Below, in pieces: positions 33,116-42,109 of a stretch of 64,000 nt of DNA (its first letter is position 1; every line of letters starts with the position of its first letter). The notes beneath the pieces were generated by a model that was given only the letters and a program-made list of their open reading frames with translations, was not told the origin of the DNA and did no database searches. A program made the translations under genes and the position numbers. The DNA is from Thermococcus sp. M36. GTDB taxonomy: Archaea > Methanobacteriota_B > Thermococci > Thermococcales > Thermococcaceae. The stretch lies in NCBI RefSeq assembly GCF_012027355.1, contig NZ_SNUH01000001.1:1326875-1390874 (forward strand), written 5' to 3'.

Positions 33116-33934
33116 ATGAAGGTGATAATGACAACCAAAATTGACCTTGCCTCGATGAACATAATGGAAAAGCTCATTGAGAACTTTGGGTTCAGAGAGA
33201 CCGAGAAGAGATTCGACGGGAACCCAGTCTACTCAAGGGGTGACATCTTCATCCTTACTACCAACGGCGAGATGATATACTACGACAACCTCGATGCGGA
33301 GGTTGAGAGACAGCTCGGCCTTAAGCCGGATATGATAGTCTTCGCGTCCAGGCACTCCAGCAGGCAGAAGATGCCCTCACTCACCACCCACGTGACAGGG
33401 AACTGGGGCAAAGCGATGTACGGCGGAAAGGATGAGAGCCTTGCTGTGGCCCATCCGGCTGCGATGAAGCTCGCCCTCATGAAGATGAACGAGCTTAACG
33501 ACCTCGGCTGGACGGTCTGTTACGAGGCGACGCACCACGGCCCGAGCGAGCTGGAAGTGCCGAGCCTTTTCATAGAGATAGGCTCAAGCGAGGAGGAGTG
33601 GGTTATAGACAGGGCTGGGGAGATAATAGCTGAGTCAATAATGTACGTTCTAGAGAACTATGAAAAAGCTAAGTTCCCAGTAGCCATAGGGATAGGTGGC
33701 GGGCACTACGCGCCCAAGCAGACGAAGAGGGCGCTTGAGACAGACATAGCGTTCAGCCATATAGCCCCAAAGTACGCCCACCTCTTGAGCAGGGAGCTTC
33801 TCCTGAAGGCTATTGAAAGGACATGGGGCGGAGTCAATGCCATTTACGTTGATTGGAAGGGGAGTAAAGGCGAAACGCGGCAGATGGCTAGGGCCCTTGC
33901 CGAAGAACTCGGCCTGGAGTTCATAAGGGACTGA
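33116..33934 (+). CDS. dtdA: D-aminoacyl-tRNA deacylase (DTD2 type)
   Basis: A 272-residue proofreading enzyme that hydrolyses D-amino acids from tRNA, keeping them out of proteins. Archaeal/plant DTD2 motifs are [49 protein letters not shown] (zinc/active-site His and Glu), and [27 protein letters not shown] lies before the ATG. The length and order of motifs are normal. It is transcribed alone, with ftsZ following from a separate TATA box. Confidence 0.94.
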   Translation: MKVIMTTKIDLASMNIMEKLIENFGFRETEKRFDGNPVYSRGDIFILTTNGEMIYYDNLDAEVERQLGLKPDMIVFASRHSSRQKMPSLTTHVTGNWGKAMYGGKDESLAVAHPAAMKLALMKMNELNDLGWTVCYEATHHGPSELEVPSLFIEIGSSEEEWVIDRAGEIIAESIMYVLENYEKAKFPVAIGIGGGHYAPKQTKRALETDIAFSHIAPKYAHLLSRELLLKAIERTWGGVNAIYVDWKGSKGETRQMARALAEELGLEFIRD

Positions 33935-33994
33935 ATAATCGAAATCTTTAAAGATGTTAAGCGGGATTTAAAAAACAGCACCTGCCCTTAGCTA

Positions 33995-34004
33995 AATTTA
34001 TATA
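33995..34004 (+). promoter_or_regulatory. TATA box of the ftsZ-secE-nusG-ribosomal operon
   Basis: AATTTATATA about 52-61 bases before the ftsZ start, predicting transcription from about 34028 and a leader of nearly 30 nt holding GGAGGGTG. It probably drives ftsZ-secE-nusG and contributes to rpl11-rpl12. Confidence 0.55.
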
Positions 34005-34055
34005 CTTCCTGCCTACAAAGTGGAACAGATGTTAAATTGCCCGGAGGGTGAAAGG

Positions 34056-35177
34056 ATGCTGAAGCTGATTGAAGATGCCATTGAAAGGACCTCTGCTGGC
34101 CTTAACAAGGCTCCTGAGACACAGGTTCCTCAGACTGACATTGATGAGGAGCTTAGGAGGATTCTTGAGCAGATACAGGCCAAAATATATGTCGTTGGTG
34201 TCGGCGGTGCCGGCTGTAACACCATTAACAGAATGATGCAGGTCGGAATTCAGGGGGCCAAGGTAATTGCAGTCAACACCGATGCCCAGGACCTCCTTAA
34301 GGTTCGCGCCCATAAGAAGATACTCATAGGCAAGGAGCTGACGAGGGGTCTCGGTGCTGGAAACAACCCCAAAATGGGTGAGGAGGCCGCGAGGGAGAAC
34401 GAGAGGGACATCCGGGAAGCCCTCGAAGGTGCTGACATGGTATTTATAACCTGCGGTCTCGGCGGTGGAACCGGTACCGGTGCGGCTCCGGTCGTTGCTG
34501 AGATTGCCAAGAAGATGGGTGCCCTGACCGTCGCCGTTGTGACACTTCCCTTCACGGTGGAGGGTATAAGGCGCATCAAGAACGCCGAGTACGGTCTCGA
34601 GAGGCTCAGGAAGAACAGCGACACGGTTATAGTTATACCGAACGACAAGCTCATGGAGGTTGCTCCTAACCTGCCCATACACATGGCCTTCAAGGTCGCA
34701 GACGAGATACTCGTCCAGGCCGTCAAGGGCATCACCGAGCTCATCACCAAGCCGGGACTTGTTAACCTCGACTTCAACGACGTCAGGGCAGTCATGAAGG
34801 ACGGCGGCGTTGCGATGATAGGTATCGGCGAGAGCGACAGCGAGAAGAGGGCCCTCGAAGCTGCCCAGCAGGCACTCAACAGCCCGCTCCTCGACGTTGA
34901 CATAAGCGGTGCCAAGGGTGCTTTGATCAGCATCAGCGGAAGCGACGTCAAGCTCGAAGAGGCCCAGCAGATAATAGAGCTCGTCACGAGCAAGCTCGAC
35001 CCGGAGGCCCAGGTCATCTGGGGTATCCAGCTCGACGAAGAGCTCGGCAAGATGATAAGGATCCTCATCGTGGTCACGGGGGTCAGCTCCCCCTACGCCG
35101 TTGCCGAGGAGGAGGTCTCCTACTACTCCGAAGATACCGAGAGAAAAGTTATTAAGCTCGACCTTGAGGAGCTTTGA
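34056..35177 (+). CDS. ftsZ: Cell division protein FtsZ
   Basis: A 373-residue tubulin-like GTPase that forms the division ring. Signatures: [18 protein letters not shown] near residue 45, the GTP loop [17 protein letters not shown], and the catalytic loop [21 protein letters not shown] 40-residue variable N-terminus precedes the core. The C-terminal tail is acidic and ends [14 protein letters not shown] 34056 follows GGAGGGTG. The in-frame start at 34020 would lack a site. It leads the conserved ftsZ-secE-nusG order of Thermococcales. Confidence 0.97.
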   Translation: MLKLIEDAIERTSAGLNKAPETQVPQTDIDEELRRILEQIQAKIYVVGVGGAGCNTINRMMQVGIQGAKVIAVNTDAQDLLKVRAHKKILIGKELTRGLGAGNNPKMGEEAARENERDIREALEGADMVFITCGLGGGTGTGAAPVVAEIAKKMGALTVAVVTLPFTVEGIRRIKNAEYGLERLRKNSDTVIVIPNDKLMEVAPNLPIHMAFKVADEILVQAVKGITELITKPGLVNLDFNDVRAVMKDGGVAMIGIGESDSEKRALEAAQQALNSPLLDVDISGAKGALISISGSDVKLEEAQQIIELVTSKLDPEAQVIWGIQLDEELGKMIRILIVVTGVSSPYAVAEEEVSYYSEDTERKVIKLDLEEL

Positions 35178-35213
35178 TGTCCTCCATTTTCAAAATTTAA
35201 CGGGGTGACGGGA

Positions 35214-35399
35214 GTGGCAACAACCACGGAAAAGCTTAAAAGCTTCTTCGCGGAATCGCGGAGGGTTTTGCTGGTAACAAAAAAGCCGGGAATGAAAGAG
35301 TTTAAGATGGCCGCCAAAATCACCGGCATTGGGATGATACTGGTCGGCCTTATCGGGCTTGTGATCCGTCTTATCGGCTACGTCATCACCGGCTCCTGA
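35214..35399 (+). CDS. secE: Preprotein translocase subunit SecE (Sec61 gamma)
   Basis: A 61-residue single-span subunit of the Sec translocon. An amphipathic N-terminal helix ([25 protein letters not shown]) lies on the membrane surface, and one transmembrane helix follows ([23 protein letters not shown]). GTG 35214 is chosen because GGGGTGACGGGA precedes it. It lies between ftsZ and nusG, a standard order. Confidence 0.93.
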   Translation: MATTTEKLKSFFAESRRVLLVTKKPGMKEFKMAAKITGIGMILVGLIGLVIRLIGYVITGS

Positions 35400-35418
35400 G
35401 CCGGTAAGGGTGGTGGAA

Positions 35419-35877
35419 ATGAGCGACGGCAGGATATTTACAGTGCGCGTCACAGTGGGTCAGGAGGAGACAACGGCCAAGCTGATATACAGTAAGGTTA
35501 AGACTTACAACCTTCCGGTCTATGCCATACTGGCGCCCTCGAAAGTTAAGGGCTACATCTTCGTCGAGGCGCCCAGCAAAAGCGCCGTTGATGAGGCGAT
35601 TAAAGGCATACGCCACGCCAAGGGCACCCTTCCGGGCGAGATAAGGTTTGAGGAGATTGAACACTTCCTTGAGGAGAAGCCCGCTGTGAGCGGCTTCGAG
35701 CCTGGCGACATCGTTGAGCTCATCGCCGGCCCGTTCAAGGGCGAGAAGGCGAAGGTCGTCAGGGTTGACGAAGCAAAGGACGAGATAGTCGTCGAGCTGA
35801 TAGGCTCAATCGTCCCGATCCCGGTCACGGTGAGGGGCGAATACGTTAGACTTATAAGTAAACGCCAGAAGGAGTGA
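35419..35877 (+). CDS. spt5: Transcription elongation factor Spt5/NusG
   Basis: A 152-residue factor that clamps RNA polymerase on DNA with Spt4. An N-terminal NGN domain ([20 protein letters not shown] through [15 protein letters not shown]) is joined to a KOW domain ([21 protein letters not shown]). ATG 35419 follows GGGTGGTGG. An upstream in-frame GTG is less likely. It is placed between secE and rpl11, the same neighbourhood as bacterial nusG. Confidence 0.96.
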   Translation: MSDGRIFTVRVTVGQEETTAKLIYSKVKTYNLPVYAILAPSKVKGYIFVEAPSKSAVDEAIKGIRHAKGTLPGEIRFEEIEHFLEEKPAVSGFEPGDIVELIAGPFKGEKAKVVRVDEAKDEIVVELIGSIVPIPVTVRGEYVRLISKRQKE

Positions 35878-35903
35878 ACGGTCAACAGACAGAGGTGAGA
35901 AAA

Positions 35904-36395
35904 ATGGCACAGGTTGTTGAGGTGCTCGTTGAGGGAGGGAAGGCTTCACCCGGACCCCCGCTCGGTCCCGCTATCGGTCCTCTTGGACTCAACGTCAAGC
36001 AGGTGGTTGACGAGATAAACAAGGCCACCAAGGACTTCGCGGGAATGCAGGTTCCCGTCAAGATCATCGTCGAGGACCCCAAGAAGAAGACCTTCCGCAT
36101 TGAGGTCGGTGTCCCGCCGGTCAGCCAGCTCATCAAGAAGGAGCTCGGCATACCGAAGGGCTCCAGTGAGGCCGGCCACAGCCCAGTCGGGAACCTGACC
36201 ATGGAGCAGGTCATCAGGATAGCCAAGGCCAAGGCCGAGCAGATGCTCGCCGCCGACCTCAAGGCTGCCGCCAAGGAGGTCATAGGAACGGCGCTCAGCA
36301 TGGGCGTTACGGTGGAAGGCAAAGACCCCAGGGAAGTCCAGAAGGAGATTGACGAAGGCGTTTACGACGAGATTTTCGCCAACGCCGAGGAGTGA
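35904..36395 (+). CDS. rpl11: Ribosomal protein L11
   Basis: A 163-residue 50S protein of the GTPase-associated centre. The Pro-rich [20 protein letters not shown] and the C-terminal RNA-binding [19 protein letters not shown] are diagnostic. AGAGGTGAGAAA precedes ATG 35904. The longer frame beginning 30 bases upstream overlaps nusG and lacks a site. The stop codon is part of a hairpin (36394-36417) ahead of rpl1. Confidence 0.97.
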   Translation: MAQVVEVLVEGGKASPGPPLGPAIGPLGLNVKQVVDEINKATKDFAGMQVPVKIIVEDPKKKTFRIEVGVPPVSQLIKKELGIPKGSSEAGHSPVGNLTMEQVIRIAKAKAEQMLAADLKAAAKEVIGTALSMGVTVEGKDPREVQKEIDEGVYDEIFANAEE

Positions 36396-36474
36396 GGGAA
36401 AAGTTTAAAAATCCCTCTTTTTACGCATCTTTGACTTTTTGAGGCTTAAATCAAAACCGAAAGGAGGGCTGTAA
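36394..36474 (+). promoter_or_regulatory. Spacer between rpl11 and rpl1 with hairpin and possible promoter
   Basis: GAGGGA and TCCCTC (36394-36399, 36412-36417) pair around an A/T-rich loop and are followed by TTTTTACG, a terminator-like layout. The loop also contains AAGTTTAAAAAT, which could be a TATA box for rpl1. A further T-rich stretch and GAAAGGAGGGC lead to the rpl1 start. It may allow partial termination and separate control of L1-L10-L12. In other archaea L1 represses its own mRNA, and no L1-binding motif is assigned here. Confidence 0.4.
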
Positions 36475-37125
36475 ATGGCCTTTGACAGACAGAAACTCGT
36501 GGAAGCGGTGAAGGAGGCGAAGGCCCGGGCTAAGCCGCGCAACTTCACACAGACCGTCGAAGTGGCAGTCAACCTCAGGGATATAGACCTCCGCAAGCCG
36601 GAGAACAGGTTCAAGCTTGAGGTTGTGCTGCCCCACGGTCGTGGGAAGGAGCCCAAGATCGCGGTCATCGCTGATGGTGCCGTTGCCGAGGCGGCTAAAA
36701 AGCTCGGGCTTGATGTGATTAGTGGAGAGCAGCTTGAGGAACTTGCCAAGAGCCCAAGACAGGCAAGGAAGCTGGCGAAGAGCTACGACTTCTTCATAGC
36801 GGCCGCACCGCTGATGCCGAAGATCGGTAGGTACCTCGGTAGGTACCTCGGTCCGAGGAACAAGATGCCGCAGGTAGTTCCGCCGACCATGACCAACCTG
36901 GAGCCGATCGTCGCCAGGCTCAAAAGGACCGTCAGGATACAGCTCAAGAACAACCCCGTGGTGCATGCTCCGATCGGGACGGAGGATATGGACGACGAGA
37001 AGCTCGCCGAGAACGCCGAGGCCGTTCTCAACGCCATCATCAACAAGCTGGAGCGCGGCGAGAACCAAGTGAAGTCAGTGTACGTCAAGACCACCATGGG
37101 ACCGGCCGTTAAGGTGGAGAGGTGA
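36475..37125 (+). CDS. rpl1: Ribosomal protein L1
   Basis: A 216-residue protein of the mobile L1 stalk that moves deacylated tRNA through the E site. It opens [20 protein letters not shown] and has the signature [20 protein letters not shown]. The DNA here is a tandem 12-base repeat encoding GRYLGRYLG, which is a normal feature of archaeal L1. AAAGGAGGG precedes the ATG. It is followed closely by L10. Confidence 0.97.
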   Translation: MAFDRQKLVEAVKEAKARAKPRNFTQTVEVAVNLRDIDLRKPENRFKLEVVLPHGRGKEPKIAVIADGAVAEAAKKLGLDVISGEQLEELAKSPRQARKLAKSYDFFIAAAPLMPKIGRYLGRYLGPRNKMPQVVPPTMTNLEPIVARLKRTVRIQLKNNPVVHAPIGTEDMDDEKLAENAEAVLNAIINKLERGENQVKSVYVKTTMGPAVKVER

Positions 37126-37130
37126 GGGAG

Positions 37131-38150
37131 ATGGCCCACGTAGCCGAGTGGAAGAAGAAGGAAGTTGAAGAGCTCGCCAACATCATCAAGAGCTACCCAG
37201 TGATAGCACTGGTGGACGTGGCCGGCGTCCCAGCCTACCCGCTCAGCAAGATGCGTGAGAAGCTCCGTGGCAAAGCCCTGCTCCGCGTTAGCAGGAACAC
37301 TCTCATCGAGCTCGCCATTAAAAGGGCCGCCCAGGAGCTAGGAAAACCGGAACTTGAAAAGCTCATAGACCACATTCAGGGCGGAGCCGGAATACTCGCC
37401 ACTGAAATGAACCCCTTCAAGCTCTACAAGCTCCTTGAGGAGAGCAAGACCCCGGCCCCGGCCAAGCCCGGCGTGCCGGTTCCGAGGGACGTCGTTATAC
37501 CTGCAGGGCCAACGTCAATAGCTCCGGGCCCGCTCGTCGGTGAGATGCAGGCCCTTGGAATCCCGGCGAGAATCGAGAAGGGTAAGGTCAGCATACAGAA
37601 AGACCACACCGTCCTCAAGGCCGGTGAGGTCATCACCGAGCAGCTCGCGAGGATACTCAACGCCCTTGGTATCGAGCCGCTCGAGGTCGGCCTCAACCTG
37701 CTCGCGGCCTACGAGGACGGCATAGTCTACACCCCGGACGTCCTTGCTATCGACGAGAACGAGTACATCAACATGCTCCAGCAGGCCTACATGCACGCGT
37801 TCAACCTGTCCGTCAACACCGCCTATCCGACCAGCCAGACCATCGAGGCAATCATCCAGAAGGCGTTCCTTGGCGCCAAGAACGTTGCAGTCGAGGCTGG
37901 CTACATCACTCCAGAGACCGTCGAGGACATCTTTGGCAGGGCCCTTCGCGCAGTCCTGCTCATAGCCCAGGAGTTGCCGGAGGAGCTGCTTGACGAGAAG
38001 ACCAAAGAGCTTTTAAACCAACAGGCACAAATAGCCGTTGCCGCTCAGCCTCAGGTAGAGGAGAAGGTTGAGGAGGCTGAGGAAGAAGAGGAAGAGGAGG
38101 AAGCCTCCGAGGAGGACGCGCTCGCCGGACTGGGCGCGCTCTTCGGCTGA
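37131..38150 (+). CDS. rpl10: Ribosomal protein L10 (P0)
   Basis: A 339-residue stalk base protein. The N-terminal rRNA-binding domain ([20 protein letters not shown] through [13 protein letters not shown]) is followed by the archaeal insertion domain and a long helical spine that binds L12 dimers. The last residues, an acidic run followed by [11 protein letters not shown], repeat the tail of L12 and recruit translation factors. ATG 37131 follows GGTGAGGG. The operon order L11-L1-L10-L12 is conserved. Confidence 0.97.
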   Translation: MAHVAEWKKKEVEELANIIKSYPVIALVDVAGVPAYPLSKMREKLRGKALLRVSRNTLIELAIKRAAQELGKPELEKLIDHIQGGAGILATEMNPFKLYKLLEESKTPAPAKPGVPVPRDVVIPAGPTSIAPGPLVGEMQALGIPARIEKGKVSIQKDHTVLKAGEVITEQLARILNALGIEPLEVGLNLLAAYEDGIVYTPDVLAIDENEYINMLQQAYMHAFNLSVNTAYPTSQTIEAIIQKAFLGAKNVAVEAGYITPETVEDIFGRALRAVLLIAQELPEELLDEKTKELLNQQAQIAVAAQPQVEEKVEEAEEEEEEEEASEEDALAGLGALFG

Positions 38151-38228
38151 ACTTTCCATTTCCCTCGTATCCCTGAACGAATCCGTGTGAAATGAATGAA
38201 AAAATGAAGATGATTGGAGGTGCGAAAA

Positions 38229-38546
38229 ATGGAGTACGTGTATGCCGCTCTGCTGCTCCACGCCGCTGGTAAGGAGATAACCGAGGAGAACCTCAAGGCC
38301 GTCCTTGAGGCTGCCGGAGTTAGCCCGGACGAGGCCAGGATAAAGGCTCTCGTTGCCGCCCTTGAGGGCGTCAACATCGACGAGGTCATCGAGAAGGCTG
38401 CCATGCCGGTTGCCGCCCCGGTCGCCGTTGCCGCCGCTCCGGCCGCTGGCGCCGAGGCCGCTCCGGCTGAGGAGGAAGAGGAGGAGGAAGAGGAGGAGGC
38501 CAGCGAGGAGGAGGCCCTCGCTGGACTCGGTGCCCTCTTCGGCTGA
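38229..38546 (+). CDS. rpl12: Ribosomal protein L12 (P1)
   Basis: A 105-residue acidic stalk protein present in several copies per ribosome. The N-terminal dimerisation half ([20 protein letters not shown]) is followed by an Ala/Pro hinge and an acidic Glu run, ending [12 protein letters not shown], shared with L10. GGAGGTGCGAAAA sits ideally before ATG 38229. The upstream 78 bases have no other gene. A strong hairpin follows 16 bases after the stop. Confidence 0.97.
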   Translation: MEYVYAALLLHAAGKEITEENLKAVLEAAGVSPDEARIKALVAALEGVNIDEVIEKAAMPVAAPVAVAAAPAAGAEAAPAEEEEEEEEEEASEEEALAGLGALFG

Positions 38547-38562
38547 ACTCCCTTCCTCTTTT

Positions 38563-38580
38563 GTCCGCCCTCGGGCGGAC
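38563..38580 (+). terminator. Hairpin ending the ribosomal stalk operon
   Basis: Perfect 8-bp inverted repeat GTCCGCCC-TC-GGGCGGAC after the L12 gene. It is flanked by CTCTTTT and AAAACTTTTCT and lies in the gap between two convergent genes, so it could end or protect both messages. Confidence 0.5.
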
Positions 38581-38584
38581 ACCC

Positions 38585-39025
38585 TCAAAACTTTTCTCCG
38601 CGGTTCTTAATGATCCAGAATGCAACCCATATCCGTCTGTATCTACCTGGGTCGAGCTTTCTCCTGAGCATTTCAAGGAACACCACCAAGGTCAGGAAAA
38701 ACGTGACCGTGACGAGGGCCTTTTCGGTGGAGCCATTGAGGCTTGTAACGACGTTTATCCACACCATCCCACCGAACCACATCGTCAGGAACTCGATAAT
38801 CTCATAAATGGCAACTTTTCTGGGCAGGGTCTCCATCTTCCAGAGGGCGATGCCAGCCATCAGGGAAAAGAGCCCCACAATTCCGAGTATCACAGTCACC
38901 GCGTCAATTGTCTCTGCCCCATACCTGCCCGCGAGAACTGGATAAAGCGAAAACGCAGGAGCGAGGGCAAAGAACCCCACTATCGCCAGGGCGCTTACCG
39001 CGAGCAGTGCTACGCTCTTCCTCAT
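38585..39025 (-). CDS. Four-helix membrane protein, unknown function
   Basis: A 146-residue protein with four hydrophobic segments (SVALLAVSALAIVGFFALAPA, TVILGIVGLFSLMAGIALW, a WFGGMVWINVV segment and VTVTFFLTLVVFLEMLRR) and a basic C-terminus (RRKLDPGRYRR, NRGEKF). ATG 39025 is chosen because GGTGGGAGG precedes it. No family recognised. It is convergent with rpl12 and divergent from tRNA-Arg. Confidence 0.65.
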   Translation of the reverse strand: MRKSVALLAVSALAIVGFFALAPAFSLYPVLAGRYGAETIDAVTVILGIVGLFSLMAGIALWKMETLPRKVAIYEIIEFLTMWFGGMVWINVVTSLNGSTEKALVTVTFFLTLVVFLEMLRRKLDPGRYRRIWVAFWIIKNRGEKF

Positions 39026-39119
39026 GTCCTCCCACCAGATTAACATCGGGCATGGTAACCTAAAAGATTTTCGAAAAAGACCGCAAGGTTTATCTTTGGC
39101 CGTTATGAACCACCATCGT

Positions 39120-39195
39120 GGGCCCGTGGCCTAGGGGATATGGCGCCGGCCTTCGGAGCCGGTAGTCGCGGGTTCAAATCCCGCCGGGCCCGCCA
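39120..39195 (+). tRNA. tRNA-Arg (TCG)
   Basis: Acceptor GGGCCCG/CGGGCCC, discriminator G, CCA encoded, anticodon stem CCGGC/GCCGG with loop CTTCGGA (anticodon TCG), and T-loop TTCAAAT. A TATA-like GGTTTATCTTTGG at about 39087-39099 precedes it. It is followed by the palindrome AAACTTTGCTTTGCAAAGTTT. Confidence 0.96.
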
Positions 39196-39324
39196 CAGAA
39201 ACTTTGCTTTGCAAAGTTTGTTCGCCTGCATAATGCCGGGCTTTGCTCAATATAAGGGACGTTAAAACTCCAGCCGGATTCTTTTTATAGTCCTCACTCC
39301 AACGTTTGGCGGTGGTTGGTAATG

Positions 39325-39789
39325 ATGCTCCCGGACTGGAAAATCAGGAAGGAAATTCTAATCGAGCCCTTCAGTGAGAAATCTCTCCAGCCCGCGGGCT
39401 ACGATCTGCGCGTCGGAAGGGAGGCATACATAAACGGGAAGCTCATCGACGTCGAGAGCGAGGGCAAAATTGTAATCCCTCCGAAAACTCACGCCCTCAT
39501 CCTGACCCTGGAGCGCGTGAAGCTCCCCGACGATGTGATGGGGGACATGAAGCTCAGGAGCAGCCTCGCCAGGGAAGGCCTCCTTGGCTCCTTCGCGTGG
39601 GTTGACCCCGGCTGGGACGGCAACCTGACGCTGGCGCTTTTCAACGCCTCCGACGAGCCTGTGGAGCTTGCCTACGGCGAGCGCTTCGTCCAGATAGCCT
39701 TCATAAGGCTCGAAGGGTCTGCGGAGAAGCCCTATCGCGGGAACTACCAGGGAAGCCAGCACCTAGCGCTTTCAAAGAGGAGGAGGTGA
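39325..39789 (+). CDS. dcd: dCTP deaminase (dUTPase superfamily)
   Basis: A 154-residue trimeric enzyme that turns dCTP into dUTP, feeding dTMP synthesis. Diagnostic stretches: LQPAGYDLRVGREAYINGK at the N-terminus, KLRSSLAREGLLGSFAWVDPGWDG (catalytic region with Arg-Ser-Ser), and RFVQIAFIRLEGSAEKPYRGNYQGS near the C-terminus. It is slightly short of bacterial Dcd, as usual for Thermococcales. ATG 39325 gives the family start MLPDWKIRKEIL. ATG 39322 is also possible. Its promoter is TTCTTTTTATAGTCC near 39280. Confidence 0.94.
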   Translation: MLPDWKIRKEILIEPFSEKSLQPAGYDLRVGREAYINGKLIDVESEGKIVIPPKTHALILTLERVKLPDDVMGDMKLRSSLAREGLLGSFAWVDPGWDGNLTLALFNASDEPVELAYGERFVQIAFIRLEGSAEKPYRGNYQGSQHLALSKRRR

Positions 39790-40067
39790 TCTTCTCCATA
39801 CACCGGCTTTTTCCTCAATTATTGCCCCTTGCCTCCATGTTAAAGTACACTAACCTTCTCCGTCTCACCTTTAGGTGTTACTTTTTTCAAGCGGACATAC
39901 GGCTCCCAGGAAGCACCACCCGGGTGGATCCTCCAATGGTTCTTAATAACCCGCGCATAAATCCGGGGTGGGAGCAGATACTCCGGAATTCTCATCTCCA
40001 CGAGTTAAATGTATCTAAGGGTTTATCTGACGGTAGGGCCCCGGAAACGGCTCCGTTTACCGAAAGG
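39790..40067. other. Long upstream region of the histone gene
   Basis: About 280 bases before the histone TATA box. It has a CCACCCGGGTGG palindrome near 39917 and C/T-rich runs, with no credible reading frame on either strand. It could hold distant regulatory sites for the histone gene, but I see no defined motif. Confidence 0.35.
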
Positions 40068-40075
40068 TTTATATA
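40068..40075 (+). promoter_or_regulatory. TATA box of the histone gene
   Basis: TTTATATA preceded by the BRE-like CGAAAGG, 51-58 bases upstream of the start. It is the strongest promoter-like element in this part of the window, matching a highly expressed chromatin gene. Confidence 0.65.
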
Positions 40076-40125
40076 TCTCCAATCCCCTAAAAAATACTGA
40101 AAAACCCTTTATGGAGGTGTTGGGA

Positions 40126-40329
40126 ATGGCTGAGTTGCCGATTGCCCCGATTGACAGGCTTATAAGGAAGGCCGGCGCTGAGAGGGTCAGTGAGGAGGCC
40201 GCCAAGGTTCTCGCAGAGTACCTTGAGGAGTACGCCATCGAGCTCTCCAAGAAGGCTGCCGCTTTCGCCAGGCACGCCGGCAGGAAGACCGTCAAGGCCG
40301 AGGACATCAAGCTCGCCATCAAGGCCTGA
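40126..40329 (+). CDS. Archaeal histone
   Basis: A 67-residue histone-fold protein that dimerises and wraps DNA into polymers. The whole protein is the fold: helix 1 ([15 protein letters not shown]), the long helix 2 ([29 protein letters not shown]) and helix 3 ([11 protein letters not shown]), with the intradimer RKTVKAED loop. There are no tails. GGAGGTGTTGGGA precedes ATG 40126. The stop lies within the palindrome AAGGCC-TGAA-GGCCTT (40321-40336), followed by T-rich sequence. Thermococcales usually have two histones. Which one this is cannot be told. Confidence 0.96.
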   Translation: MAELPIAPIDRLIRKAGAERVSEEAAKVLAEYLEEYAIELSKKAAAFARHAGRKTVKAEDIKLAIKA

Positions 40330-40336
40330 AGGCCTT
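40321..40336 (+). terminator. Hairpin overlapping the histone stop codon
   Basis: AAGGCC-TGAA-GGCCTT, a perfect 6-bp stem with the stop codon in the loop, followed by TCCTTCTTGATTTTT. The hairpin and T-tract probably define the mRNA end. Confidence 0.45.
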
Positions 40337-40393
40337 TCCTTCTTGATTTTTGCCGTCATCAGATTTTTAAAAGGCTCTTCTTATGGTTCCATC

Positions 40394-41668
40394 ATGCCGG
40401 AGATAGCCATCAGAATGACCAAGCGCAACCACAACGCATTTGTCCACCTCCTTGGAGCCCTAGAGAGCCAGGGCTTTGACCTCGGAGAACTGTTAATAAC
40501 GAAGGACTTCAACGAGATTCTGAAGGCCCGGCCGAAAGTCGTTCTCTACTCGTTCTTCACGGAAGAGATATGGGGAGGTCTTCCTCAGGAAATCCGGCTT
40601 CTCAAGGAGAGAGGTGCGCTGTTAATAGCTGGCGGCTATCACGCGATAGCGATGCCTAAACACACACTCGATCAGCTCGGTTTCGATATAGCGGTCATCG
40701 GCGAGGGAGAGGAAGTTCTGTATCATCTCCTGAAGACGCTCAAAGGAAAGGACTACAAAATCACCAAAGAGCTCCTCAACATTACGGGCCTTGCTTTCTA
40801 CCTCAATGGCGAGTTCGTCTTTACTGGCTTTGCCAAAGTTGAGGACTTCTGGCGCTTTCCACCGTATCCGGAAAGCTTACGTCTCATTTCTCCAATAGAG
40901 ATAACCCGCGGCTGCCCCTTCGGCTGCTATTACTGTCAAACTCCATACATAAAAGGCCTCCGCATGAGGCACAGGCCAATAGACCAGATTGTAAAATACT
41001 CCCGCAGGATGAAGGACATGCGCTACATCACTCCAAACGCTTTTGCCTACGGCTCACCGGGAGCGATACTGAAGCTCAACAAGCTTGAGGCCCTTCTCAA
41101 GGCCCTTCAGCCCCTAAGGAAAGAAGGCAGGCGGCTCTTCTACGGCACGTTTCCCAGTGAGGTTAGGCCGGAGTTCGTCCTTCCAGAGACTTTAGAGCTT
41201 CTGATTGATTATGCCGACAACAGGCGCTTGGCTATTGGTGCTCAGAGCGGTGACGACGCGATGCTGAGAGCCATGCACAGGATCCACAAGGCGGAGCACG
41301 TCAAAAGGGCAGTTGAGTATATGCTGGAATATGGCTTCGAGCCTGTAGTTGATTTCATCGTTGGCCTGCCGAACGAGACACCTGAAAGCCAGAGAAAGAG
41401 CATCGAGCTTATGGAGTGGATAATGAAGGAGGGCGGCAAGGTCAGGGCCCACTACTTCATGCCCCTTCCGGGAACCCCATGGGCACGGTGCAAGCCTTCA
41501 CCTCTGAGCGAGGAGATGAAGAAGTTTCTGGGCAGGATGGCAGCGAAGGGCAAAATAGAGGGTTCCTGGGGCAAGCAGGTTGAGCTCTCAAGAAAGCTCC
41601 AGAGGCTTATGGAGGAGTTCTATGAGGAACCCATGAGCCACACGGTGCCGGTTAGAAACGTGTGTTAG
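40394..41668 (+). CDS. B12-binding/radical SAM protein (MJ0865-type family)
   Basis: A 424-residue protein with an N-terminal cobalamin-binding-like domain (ALLIAGGYHAIAMPKHTLDQ, FDIAVIGEGEEVLYHLL) and a central radical SAM domain. The [4Fe-4S] motif is CPFGCYYCQTPYIKG within ITRGCPFG. The C-terminal barrel contains VVDFIVGLPNETPE and AHYFMPLPGTPWA. Family members have no known substrate. A TTTTTAAAAG about 25 bases before ATG 40394 and no ribosome binding site suggest a leaderless transcript. The gene lies between histone and a frameshifted membrane gene. Confidence 0.83.
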   Translation: MPEIAIRMTKRNHNAFVHLLGALESQGFDLGELLITKDFNEILKARPKVVLYSFFTEEIWGGLPQEIRLLKERGALLIAGGYHAIAMPKHTLDQLGFDIAVIGEGEEVLYHLLKTLKGKDYKITKELLNITGLAFYLNGEFVFTGFAKVEDFWRFPPYPESLRLISPIEITRGCPFGCYYCQTPYIKGLRMRHRPIDQIVKYSRRMKDMRYITPNAFAYGSPGAILKLNKLEALLKALQPLRKEGRRLFYGTFPSEVRPEFVLPETLELLIDYADNRRLAIGAQSGDDAMLRAMHRIHKAEHVKRAVEYMLEYGFEPVVDFIVGLPNETPESQRKSIELMEWIMKEGGKVRAHYFMPLPGTPWARCKPSPLSEEMKKFLGRMAAKGKIEGSWGKQVELSRKLQRLMEEFYEEPMSHTVPVRNVC

Positions 41669-41713
41669 CAATGCTTTTATGGATTCTCTTGAAAAGTTAT
41701 ATCGGTAGATAGC

Positions 41714-42057
41714 ATGGAGCGCATAGACCTGTTGGGCTTCATACTCGGCTTTTTGGTGGTGTTTTATCTGCTCAGCGGGACGTAGAATGGACGCTCTCGT
41801 GGGCCTTTGTCCTAGGGATAGTTTACCTCGCCGCGGTGAAACCCAGGGTTGGTGGGGCTATCTTCTATGCTCTCTTGGGGTTTCTTGGAGGATTCTCACT
41901 CACCCTGATCCTTGGGATGACCTTGCCCCTTCCAGAAACGGTCAGGGACATCATGATGGCGGCTTTGCCGCTCACTGGATTGATCCTGGCGCTTTACTAC
42001 GGCAAGAAAAGCAACTATACATGGTGGCCCCTTTTCAGGTTCATGGACAGGTTCTGA
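41714..42057 (+). pseudogene. Membrane protein gene with a -1 frameshift
   Basis: ATG 41714 reads MERIDLLGFILGFLVVFYLL then SGT and a stop at 41783. From the GGG at 41777-41779 the -1 frame continues without a stop as DVEWTLSWAFVLGIVYLAAV and on through four hydrophobic segments to ARFMDRF-like end (PLFRFMDRF) at 42057. Together they form a sensible ~114-residue, four-helix protein. One missing G in the GGG run explains the break. It may be a real mutation, a sequencing error, or a slip site. I do not recognise the family. Confidence 0.6.
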
Positions 42058-42109
42058 AGGCGGCCAATAAGCTTATAACCCGAACTTTCGTTTACCCCAG
42101 CGGGGCGTC

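Noticed and set aside
36826..36852. Tandem 12-base DNA repeat (GGTAGGTACCTC twice)
   Set aside because: It encodes the duplicated GRYL of ribosomal protein L1, which is a conserved protein feature and not a DNA repeat element.
39197..39222. AAACTTTGCTTTGCAAAGTTT palindrome after tRNA-Arg
   Set aside because: A similar but imperfect sequence occurs near 2842. The copy number is too low to call a repeat family from this window, and no function is evident.
39786..40100. 104-codon frame upstream of the histone gene
   Set aside because: It runs through the histone TATA box and has no ribosome binding site or typical codon use.
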